The notes beneath the pieces are model-generated. The model searched no databases and was not told the DNA's origin. It saw only the letters and a list, made by a program, of their open reading frames with translations. A stretch of DNA of 64,000 bases from Palsa-506 sp963836355. Lineage in GTDB: Bacteria > Actinomycetota > Actinomycetes > Streptosporangiales > Streptosporangiaceae. The first letter of the stretch is position 1. The number at the start of each line of letters is the position of its first letter. The translations under genes were made by a program, and so were the position numbers. Location: NCBI GenBank assembly GCA_963836355.1, contig CAWIJO010000006.1, forward strand, positions 310,001-374,000, written 5' to 3'. Shown in pieces: positions 59,098-64,000 of the stretch.

Positions 59098-61344
59098 GTG
59101 ACCAGCATGCCGCCTGGCACCGCACGCCAGGCCAGGCACCGCAGTCGGCCGGGGCGGAGCCGGCCGGGCAGCATTCCCGGTCGGCTGACCGGCCCGGCTC
59201 TGCGCGTCCTGATCGGCGCTTCGGTCTACCGCGAGCCTGCCGGGCGCAATGCGCTGCTGTTCCAGATCGGCTGGGCGGACACGGCCATACGGCCGGCCCC
59301 TTTTGAACCTCCCGCTCTTGAACCTCCCTCCTTTGAACCTGTCCCGGTTGAAGCTGCCTCCGTCGGGCCAGCGCCGGGCGCGGCCATCCGTGGGGCGGGC
59401 GTTCCTGGGGCGGGCGTTCCTGGGGCGGGCGTTCCTGGGGCGGGCGTTCCTGGGGCGGGCGAAGGCCCAGTGCCGCCCTTCCACGCCCCGGCTGACCTGG
59501 CCAGCCTGATCTCCGAGTGCGAGCAGGCTGGACTGCTGGAGGTGCACTGGCTCGTCACCAGGCCCAGCCTGGCGGACGCGGGCACCCCGGCCGTCTTCGT
59601 GGACCGGCAGATCGCGAACGCATTGCACCATGATTTAGCTGCCGCGCTCAGAAGCGATGAGGTCATCAGCGCGCACCAGCGTGCCGCGGAGTACTGGCAA
59701 TGGCGCGCTGCCGGGTGGCCGCAGGACCGGCACGCGGACCTGCATGACTTGCTGGAGGCCCGCTACCACCTGCGTGAGGCAGGCGAAAGCTGCCGCGCCG
59801 GGGCCATCACCGAGATCGTGTGCGCGCAACTCCATGCCTGGGGCGAGCTTGATCACGAGGCCGTCCTGGTCCAGGAGACACTCGGCTGGCTGCCGCCGGA
59901 CTCGCCGTTGCGGGCCACGTGGATCCATGAGATCGGCAAGATCGCCCAGACCAGGGAAAATCTGATCCAGGGGGAGCGCTGCTATCAGCAGTCCCTGGAG
60001 ATGTTCGCCAATGCCGATGATACGGCCGCAGCGTCCCGCAGTCAGCACCGGCTGGGCATCCTGGCCCAGGCAAGGGGCGACTATGCCAAGGCGGAGCACC
60101 GCTACCAGCAATCTCGCGACCTGACCAGGGAGCAGCAGTCGGTCGATCCTGATTTTCCCTGGGCGACTTGTCTGCCGAGCGGAACTGACGGCGCTGACGG
60201 GGCTAGCGGGGCCGGCGCATACTGCTGGACCGACGCTGCCGGGCAAAGCAGCAGCGCCGGGCAGGGCAAGGATGCCGGGCCGGGCAAGGATGCCGGGCCG
60301 GGCAGCGACGACGAGCGGTCGGACCGCGATTGGCAGGACGACCCTCCCCCCGACTCTGCGCTGCCGGACTCAGCGCTGCCCCGAGACGATCTGCCCGGCA
60401 GGAGGCGATCACGCACCGGCATGCTAACCCTGCTGAGTTCGGTCCTGGCCATTGCCACCGGCCTGGCGGGATTATCTGCGGCAGGCATCATCCGGATGCC
60501 AGCGCAGCACGCCCGTTACATTCCTCCTGGCGCCGCCGGAGCTAGCCCTGCTCCTGCCGCGATGGTCCGCCGCCAGGCGGCGAGATGGCTGACCAGACAG
60601 GTCAGCCGGAGCGCGATCGTGTCCTGCGATCCGGCAATGTGCAGTGCGCTGCATGCCGCGGGCATGCCGGCCGCGAACCTGCTCATGCTGGGGCCATCGG
60701 CGGAGGACCCGCTCGGCTCCGACGTAGTGGTGGCAACGGCAGCCCTGCGCAGCTTGTTCGGTCACCGCCTGGCCAGCGTGTATGCGCCGACCGTGGTGGC
60801 TGCCTTCGGCCCTGGCAAGGCCCGCATCCAGGTCCGGGTCGTGGCGCCCGACGGCGCGGTCGCTTACCGGAACGCCTTGCGCACCGACCTGCTGGCGCGC
60901 AAGGCGGCCGGCGCGCAACTGGCGCGCAACAAAATGATCCGGATCAGCCACGCCGCCAGGAAGCAGCTTGCCGCCGGGCAGGTAGACGCCCGCCTGCTGA
61001 CCACGATCGCCGCCATGGCCTACCAGCACACGCTGCGCATCATCGCCTTCAGCGACTCGGGCCCGGGCGCCGCCCCCGGAACGCCGCTCCGGTCGGCCGA
61101 GATCTCAGCGCCTCGCAGTGCCCCCAGCGCTACCCCGGCTGGCAGCGCGACGGTCAGTTCGGCAGGCACCAGATTCACCCGCACCGTGCTGGCTTTCCTG
61201 CGTGTGCAGCGGCCGCCCTACCTGGCTGCGACCATGCGCGCTGTCACCGCCGACGGGCGGCCGGCCGTGCTGGTCGGCTTTGCCGGCCCGAGCCCGCTCG
61301 GGCTACTCAGCAGTGGCGGTGCCAGCACCGATACCAGTCCCTAA
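59098..61344 (+). CDS. Large TPR-containing single-pass membrane protein
   Basis: About 748 residues from GTG 59098 (in-frame ATG at 59107). N-terminal basic tail, then a surface-like stretch with 4-5 GAGVP repeats (15-bp units at 59391-59460). Residues ~110-270 are helical; ~272-346 hold TPR-like repeats (NLIQGERCYQQSLEMFANAD, RLGILAQARGDYAKAEHRYQ). A long acidic low-complexity linker (GKDAGPGKDAGPGSDDERSD, DSALPDSALP) precedes one membrane helix (residues ~441-463, MLTLLSSVLAIATGLAGLSA). The C-terminal ~280 residues are predicted outside, with a compact alpha/beta domain around SRSAIVSCDPAMCSALHAAG. It heads a DUF4397-sortase run, so it may help build the same surface structure. Confidence 0.8.
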   Translation: MTSMPPGTARQARHRSRPGRSRPGSIPGRLTGPALRVLIGASVYREPAGRNALLFQIGWADTAIRPAPFEPPALEPPSFEPVPVEAASVGPAPGAAIRGAGVPGAGVPGAGVPGAGVPGAGEGPVPPFHAPADLASLISECEQAGLLEVHWLVTRPSLADAGTPAVFVDRQIANALHHDLAAALRSDEVISAHQRAAEYWQWRAAGWPQDRHADLHDLLEARYHLREAGESCRAGAITEIVCAQLHAWGELDHEAVLVQETLGWLPPDSPLRATWIHEIGKIAQTRENLIQGERCYQQSLEMFANADDTAAASRSQHRLGILAQARGDYAKAEHRYQQSRDLTREQQSVDPDFPWATCLPSGTDGADGASGAGAYCWTDAAGQSSSAGQGKDAGPGKDAGPGSDDERSDRDWQDDPPPDSALPDSALPRDDLPGRRRSRTGMLTLLSSVLAIATGLAGLSAAGIIRMPAQHARYIPPGAAGASPAPAAMVRRQAARWLTRQVSRSAIVSCDPAMCSALHAAGMPAANLLMLGPSAEDPLGSDVVVATAALRSLFGHRLASVYAPTVVAAFGPGKARIQVRVVAPDGAVAYRNALRTDLLARKAAGAQLARNKMIRISHAARKQLAAGQVDARLLTTIAAMAYQHTLRIIAFSDSGPGAAPGTPLRSAEISAPRSAPSATPAGSATVSSAGTRFTRTVLAFLRVQRPPYLAATMRAVTADGRPAVLVGFAGPSPLGLLSSGGASTDTSP
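59391..59460. repeat. In-frame 15-bp tandem repeat (GAGVP units)
   Basis: About 4.7 perfect units of TGGGGCGGGCGTTCC inside the TPR gene, giving GAGVP repeats. The unit is a multiple of three, so copy changes keep the frame. Confidence 0.95.
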
Positions 61345-61414
61345 CCCGATCCCGCGACCCCCGGGCTGGCCGCCGATGCCAGCCCGGACAAGGAAGACAA
61401 AGGAAAGAGGAGTT

Positions 61415-62386
61415 ATGACATTGCCCTTAAGGGCCAGCCTGGCGAGGCCGCTCGCCGCGTTCGGCATCGCGTTCGGCTTGCTCTGCTGCGCCGTTTCCGT
61501 GGCATCCGCGGCACCGGCCGCTACCGCCTTCCCGGCCGCTACCGCCTTCCCGGCCGCTACCGCCTTCCCGGCCGCTACCGCCGCGCCCGCGCATCATCGC
61601 CTCGGCTGGCTCAGGCTGGCCCACCTCTCCCCCAATACTCCTCCCGTCGACGTGTACTTGTATTCGTTCGACAACTCCCGAGCGATGATCGTGCTCAAGA
61701 ACGTCAGCTATGGCACCGTCTCGCCGTACCAGAGCGTGCGGAGCGGCAACTACACGGTCGCCATGCGCTCGGCCGGCGCCTCGGCCGGGTCGAAGCCGGT
61801 GCTGTCCACCAGCGTCAACGTGACAGCCGGGGACGCCTACACCGTGGCCGGGATGGGGCCACTGTCCGGGCTGCGCTTGCAGGTGATGCGGGATCGGCTC
61901 GGCACCCCGCCCGGCAAGGCGCTGGTCCGGGTCATCCAGGCGTCGCTGCAGCAGCACCGGGTGACCGTGTCCGCCGGACGGCAGGTCCTCGCTGGCAAGG
62001 AGGCGTTCGCGCGGGTCAGCTCGTACCAGGTGGTTTCGCCCGGCAGCTGGACGGTGCATGCCGCCGGCGCTACCGAGAAGGCCAAGTCTGAGGTCACGCT
62101 CGCGGCCGGCAGCATTCGCACGATCGTCGTCCTCGATCACCCTGGTCACCTGTCGATCACCAGCCTCGAGGACGCCGCGGGCAGCAAGGTCACCCCGCAC
62201 GGCGCCGTCCCGACTGGTTTCGGCGGCACCGCGCCGCAAGCTGGCTCGTCGCCCATGCCGTGGCTCGGCGCGCTAGCGGCAGGGCTGGCCATGGCGCTGG
62301 CCGGCGCCGCCTTCCTGCATCGCCCCGGTCGCCATGCCGGGCGCGGTTCCGGCGCCCGACCGGATCCGGTGACGCCAAGGCGGTGA
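61415..62386 (+). CDS. DUF4397-domain secreted protein with C-terminal membrane anchor
   Basis: About 323 residues, ATG 61415 after GAAAGAGGAG. Signal peptide (LAAFGIAFGLLCCAVSVASA), then nearly four AATAFP repeats (18-bp units, 61516-61580). The DUF4397 domain begins LGWLRLAHLSPNTPPVDVYL and shows VSYGTVSPYQSVRSGNYTVA and VRVIQASLQQHRVTVSAG. The end has a Gly/Pro-rich stalk, a hydrophobic helix (WLGALAAGLAMALAGAAFLH) and an Arg-rich tail, the layout of a sorting signal, but no LPxTG or LAxTG is visible before it. The class F sortase gene starts 1 bp later, so this is its natural candidate substrate. Confidence 0.9.
   Translation: MTLPLRASLARPLAAFGIAFGLLCCAVSVASAAPAATAFPAATAFPAATAFPAATAAPAHHRLGWLRLAHLSPNTPPVDVYLYSFDNSRAMIVLKNVSYGTVSPYQSVRSGNYTVAMRSAGASAGSKPVLSTSVNVTAGDAYTVAGMGPLSGLRLQVMRDRLGTPPGKALVRVIQASLQQHRVTVSAGRQVLAGKEAFARVSSYQVVSPGSWTVHAAGATEKAKSEVTLAAGSIRTIVVLDHPGHLSITSLEDAAGSKVTPHGAVPTGFGGTAPQAGSSPMPWLGALAAGLAMALAGAAFLHRPGRHAGRGSGARPDPVTPRR
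61516..61580. repeat. In-frame 18-bp tandem repeat (AATAFP units)
   Basis: Three full units and part of a fourth just after the signal peptide of the DUF4397 gene. The unit length keeps the reading frame. Confidence 0.95.
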
Positions 62387-62387
62387 G

Positions 62388-63101
62388 ATGAGCAGATCCC
62401 GCGTCCGGCCCGCGGTAGCGGCGATCCTTGCCGTGGGCCTGCTCGCCGCCGGCACCGGTGTGGCCGGCCTGCTCGTGGCCGGCCACACCGGCCGCGGGCC
62501 ATTGCGGCCGGGTCGGCCGACCGCGATACCGGTGCCGCCCGGCCGCGCGGCCGCCCCGGTGCCAGCGGGTACCCTGGCGCAGGCGGCGGACGGGCGCGCC
62601 GTCGCCCGGCCGGTGGCACTCGTGATCCCGGCCATCGGCCTGCATACCCGCCTGATCAGGCTCGGCATCACGCGGTCCGGCGGGCTGCAGGTGCCGTCGA
62701 CCACGACGGTGGCGGGCTGGTACACCGGCAGCCCGCGGCCTGGTGCTATCGGCCCGGCGGTCATCGCTGGTCATATCGACTCCTACCGCGGCCCCGGCGT
62801 GTTCTTCCGGCTCCGCCAGTTGCGCCCGCGGGACCGGGTCTACGTCCGCCGGTCTGACGGGGCCCTGGCCGTCTTCACAGTTACCTCCGTTCGTACCTAC
62901 CCGAAGGATCATTTCCCGGCGGCCGCGGTATACGGGCCGGTTCCCGGCGCGCAGCTGCGCCTGATCACCTGCGGCGGCAGCTTCGACTCGCGCCTGCGCT
63001 CCTACCTGAGCAATGTGGTCGTCTACGCCGTGGCCGCCGGCCGACCAGGCGGCCCAGGACGGCCGCACGGTGCTGGACTGCCGCACGGCACCGGACGGTA
63101 G
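62388..63101 (+). CDS. Class F sortase
   Basis: 237 residues from ATG 62388, 1 bp after the DUF4397 stop. One N-terminal membrane anchor (AVAAILAVGLLAAGTGVAGL), a Pro-rich linker, then the sortase barrel: PVALVIPAIGLHTRLIRLGI, TTTVAGWYTGSPRPGAIGPA, VIAGHIDSYRGPGVFFRLRQ (catalytic His), LITCGGSFDSRLRSYLSNVV (catalytic Cys, then Arg). The TCGG and short barrel are typical of actinobacterial class F enzymes, whose substrates are poorly known. It acts on the outer face of the membrane, joining surface proteins to peptidoglycan or to each other. Cotranscribed with the DUF4397 gene. Confidence 0.95.
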   Translation: MSRSRVRPAVAAILAVGLLAAGTGVAGLLVAGHTGRGPLRPGRPTAIPVPPGRAAAPVPAGTLAQAADGRAVARPVALVIPAIGLHTRLIRLGITRSGGLQVPSTTTVAGWYTGSPRPGAIGPAVIAGHIDSYRGPGVFFRLRQLRPRDRVYVRRSDGALAVFTVTSVRTYPKDHFPAAAVYGPVPGAQLRLITCGGSFDSRLRSYLSNVVVYAVAAGRPGGPGRPHGAGLPHGTGR

Positions 63102-63236
63102 CTATCCTGCGCCGGCGTGTCATGACGCTCCGTTAGCGGGTGCTCCCCGTCGTGGAACGTAGGATCATGCTGCGCCATGACACCCGCCATGAACCCGCAT
63201 GACGCCCGCTAGGACACTCAGCTCAGGGGAGGCCCG

Positions 63237-63662
63237 GTGACGCAGGACACCATCGGCCCGGCCGCACGCGCTCCGCAGGCCGGGATCTACCGTGCTGCCC
63301 GGCAGGACAAGCCGTGGGGACACGAGCTGATCTTCGCCGTCATCGAGGGCAAGTACGTCGGCAAGATCATCCATGTCAAGGCCGGGCACTCGCTGAGCCT
63401 GCAGTATCACCGGGAGAAGGAGGAGACGATCAGTGTGCTTTCCGGCGACGCACTGCTGCTGCACGGCCCGGCCGCCGATCAGCTGACCGAGCAGCGCTTT
63501 GGCCCGGGTGACACCGTCCACCTGCCGCCGGGCATTCTGCACCGGATCACGGCCAGCACCGACGTAACGTTCGTGGAATCGTCGACGGCTGCCCCGGGCT
63601 GGCGGGAAGACGTCGTCCGGCTTGAGGATGCCTACGGGCGCTCGGGCACTAGCGCGCCCTGA
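63237..63662 (+). CDS. Cupin-domain protein (mannose-6-phosphate isomerase type II-like)
   Basis: 141 residues from GTG 63237 after GGGGAGG. A single cupin: DKPWGHELIFAVIEGKYVGK, then IIHVKAGHSLSLQYHREKEE (His-rich motif 1 with HxH-like and Glu) and FGPGDTVHLPPGILHRITAS (motif 2 with His), ending VTFVESSTAAPGWREDVVRL and a DAYGR tail. The PWG and SLQxHxxKxE patterns are those of the C-terminal phosphomannose isomerase domain of GDP-mannose enzymes. As a stand-alone domain it may isomerise a sugar phosphate or be a regulator. Confidence 0.9.
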   Translation: MTQDTIGPAARAPQAGIYRAARQDKPWGHELIFAVIEGKYVGKIIHVKAGHSLSLQYHREKEETISVLSGDALLLHGPAADQLTEQRFGPGDTVHLPPGILHRITASTDVTFVESSTAAPGWREDVVRLEDAYGRSGTSAP

Positions 63663-63696
63663 CGCCGACCGGGCTGCTACCCCTGGCCCCGGGCTG

Positions 63697-64000
63697 CTAC
63701 CCCTGGCCGCCGGCGCCAGTATCGTCAGCCACCCTGGTCAGGTCCGGCTGGCTGATTCTGAACCTTGCCTCGACCGTCGCCCGCACCGTCTGCTTCACCG
63801 GTGCCAGGTCGAACGCGAATTCCTCCGGCGATGCCACCCTCGTTCGCTGCGGCAGTCTGGCGGTGAACCTGGGGATGTGCTCGCCCTGGGTCGTGCCGTC
63901 GGTCAGCAGCCTGGCGTCGGCCAGCTCGACCAGGCCGACGACCTTACTGCCGAGCGCGCCCGCGTAATCCTTGGCGCGACGGACCGCGTCGCTTGCGGCC
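63697..64000 (-). CDS. SIMPL domain protein, C-terminal part (gene runs off right edge)
   Basis: The minus strand is open from the right edge to a TAG at 63697-63699. The ~100 visible residues begin ASDAVRRAKDYAGALGSKVV, which matches the SIMPL helix seen in the gene at 17294 (AAIRKGHDYAAALGGSL), followed by GLVELADARLLTDG and a strand QTVRATVEARFRISQPDLTR near the end. The N-terminal half lies outside the window. The cupin gene converges on it. Confidence 0.75.
   Translation of the reverse strand, partial: AASDAVRRAKDYAGALGSKVVGLVELADARLLTDGTTQGEHIPRFTARLPQRTRVASPEEFAFDLAPVKQTVRATVEARFRISQPDLTRVADDTGAGGQG

Noticed and set aside
1..64000. Mobile element or prophage island
   Set aside because: No transposase, integrase, phage structural gene or flanking direct repeat was found; only small non-coding repeats and a DUF222/HNH gene are present.
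1..64000. tRNA or rRNA genes
   Set aside because: No stretch with the T-loop and anticodon-arm pattern was found by eye; apparent GGTTCGA hits (for example 49140, 56119) lie within coding sequence.

Overview
The window is a GC-rich (about 70%) stretch of an actinomycete chromosome. The evidence is its many GTG starts, a DUF222/HNH gene, DinB and maleylpyruvate-isomerase type (mycothiol-linked) proteins, CGNR zinc-finger regulators, an FHA protein with a FhaA-like N-terminal region, bacterial NHEJ-type ligase and polymerase genes, and promoters whose -10 box lies 6-7 bp from the start codon (leaderless messages). I see no rRNA, tRNA, CRISPR array, transposase or phage module. The order cannot be fixed from sequence alone; a Streptosporangiales-like actinomycete is a guess.

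Layout. 1-5207: a same-strand run with an animal-type haem peroxidase (cut by the left edge), an unknown protein with an apparent internal duplication and a central membrane segment, a frameshifted DyP peroxidase, a small unknown protein and a catalase-like protein. 5.2-12.5 kb: ASCH protein, sigma/SnoaL wreckage, a PAS-GAF-SpoIIE phosphatase, an aldehyde dehydrogenase wreck, a TetR pair, a zinc-ribbon membrane protein, and a SLOG protein coupled to an HTH-less regulator, divergent from an anti-sigma type ATPase. 13-29 kb: metabolic genes (CapA-like lipoprotein, FAD oxidoreductase with epoxide-hydrolase-like partner, SIMPL, formamidase, Clp-N/UVR, LLM oxidoreductase, M20 peptidase, glutamine amidotransferase, AlkZ-like protein, amidohydrolase, lipoprotein). 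28-46 kb: a CGNR regulator and EamA exporter with overlapping starts, SDR, nitrobindin-like haem-binding protein, LigD-type polymerase, two DHA2 exporters (one with a kinase-like gene), FHA protein, CMD protein, NAGPA-type lipoprotein, a TetR/membrane-protein operon with a clear operator, and an SigG/SigX5-type sigma factor. 46-58 kb: ATP-dependent ligase, sedolisin-type secreted protease, a TetR gene behind an eight-copy GGAA repeat, decayed allantoinase and allantoicase genes, methyltransferase, mycothiol-type enzyme, HNH gene, cold-shock protein. 58.8-64 kb: an AT-rich patch, then a TPR membrane protein, a DUF4397 surface protein and a class F sortase, a cupin, and the end of a second SIMPL gene.

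Three small dispersed element families are the most unusual non-coding content. (1) A 38-53 bp element occurs three times in one orientation (14237, 19358, 37876), each 162-169 nt before a plus-strand start codon. (2) A perfect 20-bp-stem hairpin occurs twice (46068, 50475) with a conserved G6-rich loop and stem differences that are all compensated. (3) An oriented imperfect palindrome of about 45 bp occurs three times (8555, 20415, 28018).

About a dozen otherwise recognisable genes carry frameshifts, stops or deletions. Single-base indels may be assembly errors, but multi-lesion genes (prolyl oligopeptidase, allantoinase, allantoicase, aldehyde dehydrogenase, sigma/SnoaL) look truly decayed.
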